Of a stretch of 64,000 bases of DNA, positions 52,259 to 60,645 are shown piece after piece (positions within the stretch are counted from its first letter, which is position 1; each line of letters starts with the position of its first letter). The translations under genes were made by a program, and so were the position numbers. The DNA is taken from NCBI GenBank assembly GCA_944324965.1, contig CALUYH010000004.1, positions 40,997 through 104,996 of the forward strand, in the 5' to 3' direction. Below the pieces are notes generated by a model. It was not told where the DNA came from. It made no database searches and worked only from the letters and a program-made list of their open reading frames with translations. This DNA is from Candidatus Avelusimicrobium gallinaceum (GTDB lineage: Bacteria > Elusimicrobiota > Elusimicrobia > Elusimicrobiales > Elusimicrobiaceae).

Positions 52259-53356
52259 TTATTCCAACACTACCGGGTGGATTTGTTCGGATTCTTTATC
52301 CAGCGGCAGTACCTGTGCTTGGATGCCCGCAAAGTTGATGGCCGTCAAATCCACGGAGCGGATTTGGCTGTTGTTCATCGTGCGGTAGTAAAACGCCGGG
52401 TGCGTTAAATTGCTTACGCTCGTCCATTGGGTGGCGCTGGGCAAATCCGGTATTTTTTGGCCGGCGGCAAATTCCACGCCAATCGGAATATCAAAGTTAT
52501 TTAAAATGTGGAACGCTTGCAACACGCCGTCGTGTGCGGTGGCCGGCACGGGGGCCGTGTGCAAATAGAAAAACGCCCGCACAAAGCGCGAGGGGGGCGT
52601 AATATCGCCGGGTAAACCCCACATACCGGCGCCGGCGCCAAAGGCGGAAAGTTTTGTTTTGCCGTATTCCGCGGGTTTTACGTCGCCCGCCTGCATATGC
52701 ACGTAGTTGTTCAAATGCGTCACTTGCCACGGGAACGACGGAGAGTTGGTCAGCACGCCCACGGTATTTTCGTAAATGTGGCGCTGGCCGTTATTTTCAA
52801 TTTCCAGCACGACGCTGCGGCCGGTAGCGTCCGAAATGCGCCAGTGCCCGGTGGACGCGGTTTGCTGCCCTTCCTGCGGCGGATAAATGGTGACAATTTC
52901 TATCTTTTTAAGCCCTTTGATGACTTCTTCCACCGTGGCAAAGTTCGTCAGCATCCAGCGCACCAGCTCTACATCCGCCACGGATTTTTTGGCTTTTTTA
53001 GGGTTAAACGGCGCCAGGCTGCCGTAACCGGAGAAATAAAAAATCCCCGCGCCTAACCCCTTTTCGTTTACGCCTTCGCCGATGAAATCATCTTTCACTA
53101 CGCTGATGCCCACCGCGCCGTATTTGTTCGTCCAGCTAAGGCCGTTGGGACCTTGCGGCGTAAGGGACGTGTTCTTCTGCCCGCGCGGCAGAATGACGAG
53201 TTTGCTGTCCAAGGAAAATCCGCCCCATTCAATCGTGCGCGCCTGCAGGAAAGACTTGTCCTGCGTGGTGAAGGAAATCCCCGTGCACGCGTCTGCCGGC
53301 CACGCCGGCGCCAAAGCCAGCAAGCTGGCCAGTAGACTAGAAAATAGTTTTTTCAT
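52259..53356 (-). CDS. Secreted bile salt hydrolase-like / linear amide C-N hydrolase (Ntn family)
   Basis: A 365-residue exported member of the choloylglycine hydrolase/penicillin V acylase family. After a signal peptide (cut after ADA) the new N-terminus is the nucleophile Cys24. Counting that Cys as 2, the site has Arg18 and Glu21, the latter Asp in typical bile salt hydrolases. Asn of GVNEKGL, Asn of LTNSPSFPW and Arg of SRFVRA match the other active residues. It should cut an amide such as a conjugated bile salt or acyl-homoserine lactone. GGAGG precedes the ATG. Confidence 0.82.
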   Translation of the reverse strand: MKKLFSSLLASLLALAPAWPADACTGISFTTQDKSFLQARTIEWGGFSLDSKLVILPRGQKNTSLTPQGPNGLSWTNKYGAVGISVVKDDFIGEGVNEKGLGAGIFYFSGYGSLAPFNPKKAKKSVADVELVRWMLTNFATVEEVIKGLKKIEIVTIYPPQEGQQTASTGHWRISDATGRSVVLEIENNGQRHIYENTVGVLTNSPSFPWQVTHLNNYVHMQAGDVKPAEYGKTKLSAFGAGAGMWGLPGDITPPSRFVRAFFYLHTAPVPATAHDGVLQAFHILNNFDIPIGVEFAAGQKIPDLPSATQWTSVSNLTHPAFYYRTMNNSQIRSVDLTAINFAGIQAQVLPLDKESEQIHPVVLE

Positions 53357-53458
53357 AAATCCTCCTAAGCCCATTATAAAAAAGAAACGGGCTTTTTAGC
53401 GGCACAAAAATAGGTTAGACCAAACGCCGGCCGACCCGGGGAAACCGGGGCGCAGCGT

Positions 53459-54475
53459 TTAGCGGGCGGCAGGATGCAGCAGTTGTTTTTTGACTTGTTG
53501 TTGTATCGTTTCCGATACGGGGAGCGCTTTGCCGTTTTGAATGACGGTTTTGTTGGAGCAAAAGCTGGCAAAGGTGCGCTGTACGCCGGAAAAGCGGTCC
53601 AAAAGCGTAATCATTCCGTCTATTTCGTCGCAGGATATCGGGTTATAAAGGCGGAGCATAATGCCTTGCCCCGGCGCGGGAGAAGCGTATTCTTGCGGGC
53701 GGTCCTTTAAGTATTCATCCCCCAGGCCAAATGCGTGCCCCATCTCGTGCACCAGGACGGAAAAATAAGTAGGGCCGTCCCAGGCGAACATACGGTTTAT
53801 CTGCCATAGCTGGTCTTGCACGTCGGTATCGTATGTGCCGGCCGCGGCTTGCGCAAAAATTTGGTCTGTCTGTTTTAAAAGTTCGCGTTTTTGCGGGTCG
53901 CTGGCGGCAGGGAAGTAGTCTTGCGGGGCGGGCGCGCGCAACGGGTTGGCGTAATTTTGCGTCAGGCACATAAACGGTGCGGCGTTCTTGTATTCAAAGG
54001 CAAAGAACGAATTAACCGACCCCAACACTTTGGCGCAATAATCCGAGGAAAGAATAACGGTCAGATCGGAAGATAGACCGGCCGGGTTATAAGAAGGATG
54101 CACCGCAAGAAACTGCGGGTGGGACGTCAGATTGCAAGACGACAGACGAATCAGCCGAAGGGGTTTGTCCAAAATTTTTAAAATGTCGGCCATTTCTTCT
54201 TCCCGCCCGGCGGCCCGTATGCGCACGGCTATCCCGTGGGTCCATTCACGCAGGGCGGCTTGCACCAAAATGTCCAACTGGTCGGCCGTGGGGGACGTAG
54301 GCGTTTGGGCCGGGGTGGCAATACAATACGTAATCTCGTTTTTATACAACAGTGTCGGTACCAAGAAACGGCTCTTAGCCAGCGAGTAGGTTTCTTCGGT
54401 ATGGCTGAATTTAACGGCCTGCGCCGGGAGCGCGCAGAGCAAGCATAAAACAAATGTGAGCAACCCGTGCTTCAT
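53459..54475 (-). CDS. Secreted zinc metalloprotease-like protein
   Basis: A 338-residue protein with a signal peptide (MKHGLLTFVLCLLCALPAQA) and the zinc motif HEMGHAFGLGDEY near residue 250, as in metzincin-type peptidases (HExxHxxGxxD). No standard protease domain name fits the rest, and several cysteines suggest disulfides. No ribosome site is present; TATACT ends five bases before the ATG, so a leaderless mRNA is likely. Its target is unknown. Confidence 0.75.
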   Translation of the reverse strand: MKHGLLTFVLCLLCALPAQAVKFSHTEETYSLAKSRFLVPTLLYKNEITYCIATPAQTPTSPTADQLDILVQAALREWTHGIAVRIRAAGREEEMADILKILDKPLRLIRLSSCNLTSHPQFLAVHPSYNPAGLSSDLTVILSSDYCAKVLGSVNSFFAFEYKNAAPFMCLTQNYANPLRAPAPQDYFPAASDPQKRELLKQTDQIFAQAAAGTYDTDVQDQLWQINRMFAWDGPTYFSVLVHEMGHAFGLGDEYLKDRPQEYASPAPGQGIMLRLYNPISCDEIDGMITLLDRFSGVQRTFASFCSNKTVIQNGKALPVSETIQQQVKKQLLHPAAR

Positions 54476-54480
54476 ACTTT

Positions 54481-54486
54481 AGTATA
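54481..54486 (-). promoter_or_regulatory. -10 box of the metalloprotease gene
   Basis: TATACT on the minus strand, five bases before the ATG. Confidence 0.45.
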
Positions 54487-54646
54487 ACGGTTCTGGCCAT
54501 TTTTAACAAGGGCCTTTGTGCCCGTATGCAAGTGGGTCTGGAAGGCCAGCGGGACAGAATCGTGTGGTGGCGCCGTCCGCCGGACGCCCACAAGAGGCGC
54601 GCTTGTAGAAAATAAATCTGACAGCAGGCAAAGAAAAGTACTATAT

Positions 54647-54652
54647 TATAAT
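54647..54652 (+). promoter_or_regulatory. -10 box of the ChaN-like gene
   Basis: TATAAT, 24 bases before the ATG at 54677, with CTGGGGGG as the ribosome site. Confidence 0.5.
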
Positions 54653-54676
54653 TTTATTTTTCGCGCTGGGGGGCTG

Positions 54677-56035
54677 ATGAAAATGAAACACTGCATCCGA
54701 AACCAAGGGGCGATGGCAAGCGCCCTTTTTCTTTTATTGGCGGCACCTGTGTCCGCCCAAAAAATCTCCCAAAAGACTTTACAAGCGGCCGAACTGCTAT
54801 TCCCCAAGCGCGCTCCTTTTAGCTCCGCCATACAAGGCAAGCTGCCGGCACCGAATGTGCCCCAATTGCAACGCCGCATTCATGCGGCTTTGCAGCAAAA
54901 AGCGGCCTTACGCATCCCAACCGGGCCAATACTTTTGAACCGGGCGGACATCGTTGACTCGGCCGACGAAAAACACTTTCAACCGGCGCCCGGGTATCCG
55001 GCGTCGCCCGGGTTGCTGTCCGACCATACCAAAGTGCTGCGGCAAATCCAACAACTGTTGGAACAGGACCCGCGGTTGTTATCGCACGCGGTATTCTTGA
55101 ACCACTATTTGCCCGTTACCGTGCCTTCTGCTTTTGCGGTGAAAAACAACCAAATGGTTTTAAAGGCCGCCAAATACTTGCTTGAAAAAATACAGTGGTT
55201 GGAAAAACGCCCCAAACAAGGCCGCCCGCAGCTGCAAAGCCTGGCGGGACCGGACGCGGTACTGCAGCTGGCGGAAAAATTATCCGGCGAAAAATTGATT
55301 CTGCTGGGAGAAATGCACTATGTAAAAAGCATTCAAAACGCCGTGCAGGACCTCGTGCTGGAGTTGCACCGCTTGCAGCCCGAAAGGCGCATTGTGGTGT
55401 TTACGGAGTTTGTGGATTTGCCCGAGCATACGGCCGCGCCGTCCGCCACGCTGGACACCTATTTCCGTAACCTGGCGGATGAACCGCTTGAAAAGCTGGG
55501 CGATGAGGACCTGTATCTGCGGGTAGAATATGCCCAGCCCCTGCTGGCCGCGCTGGTACGCAACGGGGTGGAGGTGTACGCGCTGGAGGACCGCACGTTG
55601 TGTGACTTGATACGGCGCGAAGAAAGCCCGCTGCCTTCCGAAAAAAACACCGCGCGGGCCATTATGTACCGCAACCAAACATGGGCACGCGTGATGAAAC
55701 GCAAAATGGCGGAAATCCGCCGGACGGACCCGGACGCTTTGTTTATTGTGTATGCCGGGATGGGGCATACGTCTTGGCTGGTGCCGTATTCCATGCCTAA
55801 ATTTTTTACCAAAGAAAAACCGGCCGTGGTGGAAATTTCCCCCTTGGTGCCCAGCCGGATGAACGCGCTGGCGGTCACGTGGGGGGATCGGGACCCGTAC
55901 TTTACCCCGCGCAAAGAAACGGCGTTGTATTATTGGTCCGGGCCCGAGGCCCGGGTGTTCGGCCGGAAAACCGGGTTTGATTACGCCCTTATTTTGGCCG
56001 GGCGGAATTTGCGCTGGAGTGCGGACGGATTATAA
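54677..56035 (+). CDS. Exported ChaN/EreA-superfamily protein
   Basis: A 452-residue exported protein (signal peptide ending VSA-Q near residue 28). The middle carries ILLGEMHYVKS (near 205), IVVFTEFVDLPEH, EVYALED and YAGMGHTSW, the GExH...E...H signature of the ChaN/EreA/TIKI-like hydrolase superfamily, which includes haem-binding ChaN proteins and esterases. The N-terminal 170 residues are helical and unassigned. The ATG at 54677 follows a G-rich ribosome site; 54683 is also possible. Confidence 0.62.
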   Translation: MKMKHCIRNQGAMASALFLLLAAPVSAQKISQKTLQAAELLFPKRAPFSSAIQGKLPAPNVPQLQRRIHAALQQKAALRIPTGPILLNRADIVDSADEKHFQPAPGYPASPGLLSDHTKVLRQIQQLLEQDPRLLSHAVFLNHYLPVTVPSAFAVKNNQMVLKAAKYLLEKIQWLEKRPKQGRPQLQSLAGPDAVLQLAEKLSGEKLILLGEMHYVKSIQNAVQDLVLELHRLQPERRIVVFTEFVDLPEHTAAPSATLDTYFRNLADEPLEKLGDEDLYLRVEYAQPLLAALVRNGVEVYALEDRTLCDLIRREESPLPSEKNTARAIMYRNQTWARVMKRKMAEIRRTDPDALFIVYAGMGHTSWLVPYSMPKFFTKEKPAVVEISPLVPSRMNALAVTWGDRDPYFTPRKETALYYWSGPEARVFGRKTGFDYALILAGRNLRWSADGL

Positions 56036-56190
56036 AAACCACCGACCGAACGAAAAAGGTTCATTTGCCGGGGCCCGGACGAACAGGAGTTATAAAGAAA
56101 AATCGATTCTAATTTGCTACTATTTTAAAACGATTTTCCCGATTTTCTTGATTGACAAACATCGCGCTTTACTCGGAATACATAGGACAT

Positions 56191-57084
56191 ATGGAAACGC
56201 TTGTAAAAAACATTCAAGTAAAAAGTGTTTTAACCAAATCCAATTTACCCGTAGCGGATTATTCCGTTAACCCCTATGTGGGGTGTGCCCACGGGTGCAA
56301 GTATTGCTATGCGTCGTTTATGAAACGCTTTACCAACCACCCGGAACCGTGGGGCAGCTTTGTGGATGTGAAGTATTGGCCGGAAATTAAAAACCCGCAG
56401 CGCTATGCCGGGAAAGAGCTGTTTATCGGTTCGGTGTGCGATCCGTATCAGCCCTTGGAGGAAACCGCCTGCCGCACGCGTGCGTTGCTGGAACAAATGC
56501 AGGGGAGCGGCTGCACCATCAGCATTGCCACCAAGTCGGACCTGGTATTGCGGGATTTGGATTTAATCAAAACGTTTCCCCGCGCGCGGGTGTCGTGGTC
56601 CATCAATACGCTGGATGAAAACTTTAAAAACGATATGGACCAAGCCGTCAGTATTGAACGGCGCTTGGCCGCCATGAAGGCTTTCCACCAGGCGGGCGTG
56701 CGCACGACGTGCTTTATTTCGCCCATTTTCCCGGGGATTACGGATGTGCCGGCCATTATTCGGCGGGCCAAAAAGCAGTGCAATTTGGTGTGGTTGGAAA
56801 ACTTGAACCTGCGCGGGGCATACAAGCCGGTCATTTTGGATTATATTCAGGGAAAATATCCGCATCTGGTCCCGCTGTATGAAGCGATTTACCGCAACGG
56901 GGACCGAAGCTATTGGGCGGAGTTGGACGCGCAAATGCGGCAATTTTGCAAAGAAGAAAACTTGCTGTATGTGCGGGATGACGATTCTATCCGTCGCCCG
57001 TTTGATGCGCCGCCCATCGTGGTAAATTATTTCTTTCACGAAGAAATTATCCCCTCTGCCAAGAAAAAGAAACAAGCGGCCTAA
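56191..57084 (+). CDS. Radical SAM protein, spore photoproduct lyase-like
   Basis: A 297-residue radical SAM enzyme with the cluster motif GCAHGCKYCYASF (Cys32, Cys36, Cys39). FIGSVCDPYQPLE, ISIATKSDLVLRD and ISPIFPGITD follow the pattern of the SPL-like/Rv2578c group often annotated 'radical SAM protein'. Substrate unknown. The ATG at 56191 follows AGGACAT; TTGACA at 56152-56157 may be its -35. A TTG start at 56152 is unlikely. Confidence 0.78.
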   Translation: METLVKNIQVKSVLTKSNLPVADYSVNPYVGCAHGCKYCYASFMKRFTNHPEPWGSFVDVKYWPEIKNPQRYAGKELFIGSVCDPYQPLEETACRTRALLEQMQGSGCTISIATKSDLVLRDLDLIKTFPRARVSWSINTLDENFKNDMDQAVSIERRLAAMKAFHQAGVRTTCFISPIFPGITDVPAIIRRAKKQCNLVWLENLNLRGAYKPVILDYIQGKYPHLVPLYEAIYRNGDRSYWAELDAQMRQFCKEENLLYVRDDDSIRRPFDAPPIVVNYFFHEEIIPSAKKKKQAA

Positions 57085-57088
57085 TCCG

Positions 57089-57154
57089 TCTGCCCGCTAC
57101 GGGCGGCAAGAGGGTATATGTGTTTGCGTGAGGGTGCTGTTTAGACCCTCTTTT
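57089..57154 (+). terminator. Likely terminator region after the radical SAM gene
   Basis: GCCCG-CTA-CGGGC at 57092-57104 and a longer AGAGGGT...AGACCCTCT hairpin ending in TTTTT. The second has a long loop, so it may be weak. Confidence 0.45.
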
Positions 57155-57209
57155 TGCAAAGACTTTAAAACAGCTTGGACGAACTACCGGGCCGTGCATT
57201 CGGCCGTGG

Positions 57210-58097
57210 CTAGATGTGGCACAGCGTGCGGATATCTTTTAAAAATTGTTCGGCCGCCTTGGAAAAAATGGGGTGTTTCTTCCAGATCAAATACAGGGGC
57301 GAGTACACGGCCGGTTCCAACGGACGGAAACACAAAGGGGAGGCTCCCGTCGTGTTGACTAATTTGTCCAGGGTCAGGGCGCAGCCGATGTTTTCTTCCA
57401 CCAGTAGCGCGGCGTTGTAAATCAGGTTATAAGTGGCCACGATGTCCGGCTTTTGGGCCGTTTGGCTGAACCAGCCGGACAGCTCGTTGTACCGTTCGGC
57501 CTGTTGGGAAACCAACAGCGGGACGCCTTCTAAATCTTGCGGACGTATAACCTTGTGCGCCGCCAGCGGGTGTTTGGCAGGCATTAATACACCCCAGCGG
57601 TCCTGTTGCGGAAGCGTGATGTAATCATACCGTTCCAGTTTGGCCGCTCCAATCAGCAGCGCAAAATCCAATAATCCTTTATCCAGCCGTTCCGTCACAT
57701 CGGTGGCGTTGCCGCTGAACAGGTGGTAGCGCACCAGCGGGTGCTGCCGCTGCATCCGGCGGACGGCCTTGGCAATTAAACGCATCCCGTCGGTTTCCCC
57801 GCCGCCAATATACAAATCTCCCGTAATTTGCCCCACGGGGGAGGAAAACTCCGCCTTGGTTTTGTTGGCCAGCGTAATTAATTCTTCCGCCCGTTTGCGC
57901 AGCAGCTCCCCTTCTTGCGTAAGCGTCAGCCGGCGGCTTTTGGTACCTCGTTCAAACAGACGGGCTTTCAATTCTTTTTCCAGCGCTTTAATTTGACGCG
58001 AAAGATTCGGCTGCGAAATGTGCACCGTCTGTGCCGCCCGCGAAACATTCCCTTCCTGTGCCACCGCCAGAAAATACCGCAAAACACGCAAGTCCAT
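57210..58097 (-). CDS. LysR-family transcriptional regulator
   Basis: A 295-residue regulator. The winged helix-turn-helix occupies about 1-60 ([24 protein letters not shown]), the effector domain the rest. It is divergent from the DUF3737/acetyltransferase pair, so it probably controls them and itself from the shared 103-base region. The ligand is unknown. AGGGGG lies just before the ATG. Confidence 0.9.
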   Translation of the reverse strand: MDLRVLRYFLAVAQEGNVSRAAQTVHISQPNLSRQIKALEKELKARLFERGTKSRRLTLTQEGELLRKRAEELITLANKTKAEFSSPVGQITGDLYIGGGETDGMRLIAKAVRRMQRQHPLVRYHLFSGNATDVTERLDKGLLDFALLIGAAKLERYDYITLPQQDRWGVLMPAKHPLAAHKVIRPQDLEGVPLLVSQQAERYNELSGWFSQTAQKPDIVATYNLIYNAALLVEENIGCALTLDKLVNTTGASPLCFRPLEPAVYSPLYLIWKKHPIFSKAAEQFLKDIRTLCHI

Positions 58098-58200
58098 AAG
58101 GCCCCCTAATTATATGCATTTTATACATATAATATCATAAAAAATAAGTATTTGATATACTATTTTGTTTTTCCTAAACTATCCTTACGAGGTGAGTTTT

Positions 58201-59058
58201 ATGAAACAATATACAGATTTGGTGTTGGATCAGGAACGGGCGTTGTATGGCATTAAAAATGCCGAAGTACGCCATTGTTTATTTGACGGACCGGCCGATG
58301 GGGAATCCGCCTTGAAGGAAGCCGGCTCGTTGCATATATCGGATTGCGACTTTCACTTGCGTTACCCGTTGTGGCACGTGGACCACAGCACGGTGGAATC
58401 CTGCCGGATGAACGAAAACTGCCGGGCGGCCCTGTGGTACAACCGGGATATCCGCCTGTTAAAGTGCACCTTGGGCGGCATTAAAGCCGTGCGGGAAGGG
58501 CGCGGCGTGCAACTGGAAGATTGCCAAATTAATTCGTCCGAATTCGGCTGGAAATGCCGGGATTTGTCGTTAAACCGCTGCAGTTTGGTGTCGGAATATC
58601 CGTTTTTGGATTGCCAGGACGTCAAAATCAATCGGCTGGATATGAAGGCCAAGTACTCCTTCCAGTATGTAAAGAATTTGTCCATTCGCCACAGTGTGCT
58701 GGATACGAAAGACGCCTTTTGGCACAGTGAAAACGTAACCGTAGAGGACAGCATCGTTAAAGGCGAATACTTGGGCTGGTATTCCAAAAATTTAACGTTT
58801 ATCAATTGCAAAATCATCGGTACGCAGCCTTTGTGTTACGCCAAAAATTTGGTGCTTAAAAATTGCGAAATGCAAGACGCGGATTTAGCGTTTGAATACA
58901 GCGAAGTACAGGCGGATGTGATTACGGATATCGTCAGCGTGAAAAACCCGCAAAAAGGCTACATCCGCGCCCCGCACATCGGCAAAATTATTTTGGACGA
59001 AAACCGGCTGCCGGGTTCCGATTGCCGGATTTTGCAGCAACAGCCGGTAGCCGCATAG
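58201..59058 (+). CDS. DUF3737-like beta-helix protein
   Basis: A 285-residue soluble protein built of repeating short strands with recurring pairs such as HISDCDF, LKCTLGG, LEDCQIN, LNRCSLV, INCKIIG and LKNCEMQ. This is the regular rung pattern of a right-handed beta-helix, as in the DUF3737 family of gut bacteria. No catalytic site is apparent. A LysR gene is divergent, and an acetyltransferase gene begins eight bases after its stop. The start follows CGAGGTGAG. Confidence 0.72.
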   Translation: MKQYTDLVLDQERALYGIKNAEVRHCLFDGPADGESALKEAGSLHISDCDFHLRYPLWHVDHSTVESCRMNENCRAALWYNRDIRLLKCTLGGIKAVREGRGVQLEDCQINSSEFGWKCRDLSLNRCSLVSEYPFLDCQDVKINRLDMKAKYSFQYVKNLSIRHSVLDTKDAFWHSENVTVEDSIVKGEYLGWYSKNLTFINCKIIGTQPLCYAKNLVLKNCEMQDADLAFEYSEVQADVITDIVSVKNPQKGYIRAPHIGKIILDENRLPGSDCRILQQQPVAA

Positions 59059-59066
59059 GAGAACAA

Positions 59067-59684
59067 ATGGAATTAAAAAAGTTTTTAAATCACGTAAATC
59101 AAGGCCTGCCGGTGGAGGGCGGGTCCCCGGTTCACCAATATATGACGCAGCTTGCGCACGATGCGATGCGCATCACCGCCCGGTTAAACAACAGCTATCA
59201 CGAACCGGAGGAGATACGGGCTTTGTTTTCGGAATTAACGGGGAAGCCGGTGGATTCTTCCTTTTGTTTGTTTCCGCCCTTCTACACCGATTGCGGGAAA
59301 AATATCACGGTAGGGAAAAATGTGTTTATTAATTCCGGGTGTCGCTTCCAAGACCAGGGCGGTATTTACATTGATGACGGGGCTTTAATTGGCCACAACG
59401 TGGTGTTGGCCACGCTGAACCACGCACTGGACCCGCAAACGCGTGGTACCACGATCCCGGAGCCCATCTATATCGGCAAAAATGTATGGGTGGGCGCCAA
59501 TGCCACGATTGTGCCCGGCGTAAAAATAGGGGACGGCGCGGTGATTGCCGCCGGTGCCGTTGTGACAAAGGACGTTCCGCCGCGGGCGGTGGTGGGGGGC
59601 GTGCCGGCCAAGGTATTAAAATTTATTGAAACATCCGAGGGAAAAGTATCCGTTCGGGAACAGGTGGCTCTGGCGAGGAAATAA
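59067..59684 (+). CDS. Sugar O-acetyltransferase, maltose/galactoside type
   Basis: A 205-residue hexapeptide-repeat enzyme moving acetyl from CoA to a sugar hydroxyl. The left-handed helix runs from about residue 85 ([13 protein letters not shown]) with [10 protein letters not shown] carrying the catalytic His and [21 protein letters not shown] before the final AKVLKFIE. It has AGGAGAA before the ATG. It is co-transcribed with the beta-helix gene, which could be its carbohydrate or structural partner. Confidence 0.85.
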   Translation: MELKKFLNHVNQGLPVEGGSPVHQYMTQLAHDAMRITARLNNSYHEPEEIRALFSELTGKPVDSSFCLFPPFYTDCGKNITVGKNVFINSGCRFQDQGGIYIDDGALIGHNVVLATLNHALDPQTRGTTIPEPIYIGKNVWVGANATIVPGVKIGDGAVIAAGAVVTKDVPPRAVVGGVPAKVLKFIETSEGKVSVREQVALARK

Positions 59685-59807
59685 CCTTCGGTTGCGTGGC
59701 TGCACCAGGTGATTACAGCTAGGTGAGAAAATGTTTCCTTACTGCCACCAGGGGCAGTAAAGATTAAGAAACAAGCAGGACTTGCATAAAAGCGTAAAAA
59801 CACAATA

Positions 59808-59847
59808 AGGGCAAAAGGATACAAAGATACCTTTTGCCCTCGCTTTT
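59808..59847 (+). terminator. Intrinsic terminator downstream of the acetyltransferase
   Basis: An 11-bp stem (AGGGCAAAAGG pairing with CCTTTTGCCCT) with a loop of 11 bases, then CGCTTTT. It lies 120 bases beyond the stop. Confidence 0.65.
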
Positions 59848-59899
59848 GGGGCCCAAATGCGCCGTAGGCAAAAGTATCTGATTGGGATTGTGCTGCCCA

Positions 59900-59930
59900 A
59901 AATAAAAAATCCCCGACGATAGCGGGGGAT
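59900..59930 (-). terminator. Orphan minus-strand terminator 1
   Basis: A GC-rich stem (ATCCCCG pairing with CGGGGGAT) whose minus-strand tail is T-rich (bases 59901-59909 are A's on +). No minus-strand gene lies close to the right. Confidence 0.5.
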
Positions 59931-59950
59931 AAACAAGCTAAAAAGGCATT

Positions 59951-59978
59951 AAAAAATCCCATCTAAAGTTCGATGGGA
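59951..59978 (-). terminator. Orphan minus-strand terminator 2
   Basis: TCCCATC pairs with GATGGGA over eight bases; the minus-strand tail is six T's. Together with the preceding hairpin it would stop leftward transcription from the island. Confidence 0.5.
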
Positions 59979-60103
59979 GTAAATATGGGGTGCTAACCAA
60001 TTGCCGGTACCTCATTTCTATCCAAATTCCGTCAAAAAGATATCTTTTTTCCTGCGCGAAACAGGGAATATCTCTCTTTATCCAAAAGAGTGTTTATATC
60101 TGT

Positions 60104-60121
60104 TTTGTATCCGGATACAAA
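60104..60121. promoter_or_regulatory. 18-bp perfect palindrome (candidate operator)
   Basis: TTTGTATCCGGATACAAA is its own reverse complement. It lies about 240 bases before the precursor gene in non-coding AT-rich DNA and looks like a dimeric-regulator site. Confidence 0.5.
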
Positions 60122-60152
60122 GAGAATAAGAGAACGTATTCAAAAACTAGAT

Positions 60153-60289
60153 AAATTCCCTGATAAACAGGGAAAATACAGGGAATTTGTGCGTTTTTAG
60201 CCCTATTACATAAGGAAAGGGATGGCCTGCTGTATAGTGCTGTCCCTGTATAATTTTCCCAAATTCCCTAAAATAATAACAGGGAATTT
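60153..60289. repeat. CAGGGAATTT inverted and direct repeats
   Basis: AAATTCCCTG (60153-60162) is inverted by CAGGGAATTT (60179-60188), with CAGGGAA between (60168-60174). The motif returns at 60261-60270 (AAATTCCCTA) and 60280-60289 (CAGGGAATTT). A further copy lies at 60062-60070. The second pair surrounds the transcript start expected from TATAAT 60249-60254. Confidence 0.6.
60249..60254 (+). promoter_or_regulatory. -10 box upstream of the RiPP cluster (distal)
   Basis: TATAAT between the two pairs of CAGGGAATTT repeats, 103 bases before the precursor ATG. Confidence 0.4.
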
Positions 60290-60340
60290 ATATAGATTAT
60301 GAATATGTTTTTTGATAAAATATAGTAATTCTAATGCAAA

Positions 60341-60346
60341 TATAAT
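60341..60346 (+). promoter_or_regulatory. -10 box upstream of the RiPP cluster (proximal)
   Basis: TATAAT, ten bases before the precursor ATG, with GGGA between. It could give a nearly leaderless mRNA. Confidence 0.4.
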
Positions 60347-60356
60347 GGGAAAATAG

Positions 60357-60638
60357 ATGAAACCAATTAATTTTTACTATGCTACAGAGATCAACAATAG
60401 GATGGATATCCCTTGTGAATATGATTACACCTTGAATCTTTCTTTGCAAGATGGACAACCAATAGTAAATCGGCCGGAATTGTCTTTAATGAGAACCGTG
60501 ACAGATGTGGCAAGGGAAAGTACGGATGAGTCATCCCTACCGCAGGCGATTTGTGCATTGCTTACAAAAACAAATGCTTGCAGAGAAACTGATGACACGG
60601 AATTAGGCATAGGTCATTATTTGTTAAATAGTAATTAA
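60357..60638 (+). CDS. Probable graspetide (ATP-grasp RiPP) precursor peptide
   Basis: A 93-residue acidic peptide just upstream of an ATP-grasp ligase. Residues 1-45 look like a leader: aromatic start, then YDYTLNLSLQDGQPIV. Two related segments follow: residues 47-58 (TVTDVARESTDE) and 70-80 (TKTNACRETDD), sharing TxT...RE.TD(E/D). Thr/Ser/Lys donors ahead of Glu/Asp acceptors are what graspetide ligases cross-link as esters or amides. Not close to microviridin TxKYPSD. It may be a new class with two cores. Confidence 0.7.
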   Translation: MKPINFYYATEINNRMDIPCEYDYTLNLSLQDGQPIVNRPELSLMRTVTDVARESTDESSLPQAICALLTKTNACRETDDTELGIGHYLLNSN

Positions 60639-60645
60639 ATTTTTT

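Larger units (their letters stand above)
59685..60356 (+). other. Non-coding junction between the GC-rich core and the AT-rich island
   Basis: About 670 bases without a convincing gene. From left to right: a hairpin TTACTGCC/GGCAGTAA (59739-59760), a strong + terminator (59808-59847), two minus-strand terminator-like hairpins (59900-59930, 59951-59978), then AT-rich DNA with a palindrome and CAGGGAAT repeats and two -10 boxes. No tRNA or attachment site is recognisable. Confidence 0.6.

Noticed and set aside
55977..56270. Open frame between the ChaN-like and radical SAM genes
   Set aside because: It crosses the end of one gene and the start of the next, has no motif, and lacks a start signal.
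59951..59990. tRNA-like stretch (AAAGTTCGATGGG)
   Set aside because: TTCGA is present but no D-arm, anticodon arm or acceptor stem can be drawn; it is better explained as a hairpin with a minus-strand T-run.
60062..60289. CAGGGAATTT repeats as a CRISPR array
   Set aside because: The units are short (7-10 bases), lie in both orientations and have uneven spacing without spacers of constant size.
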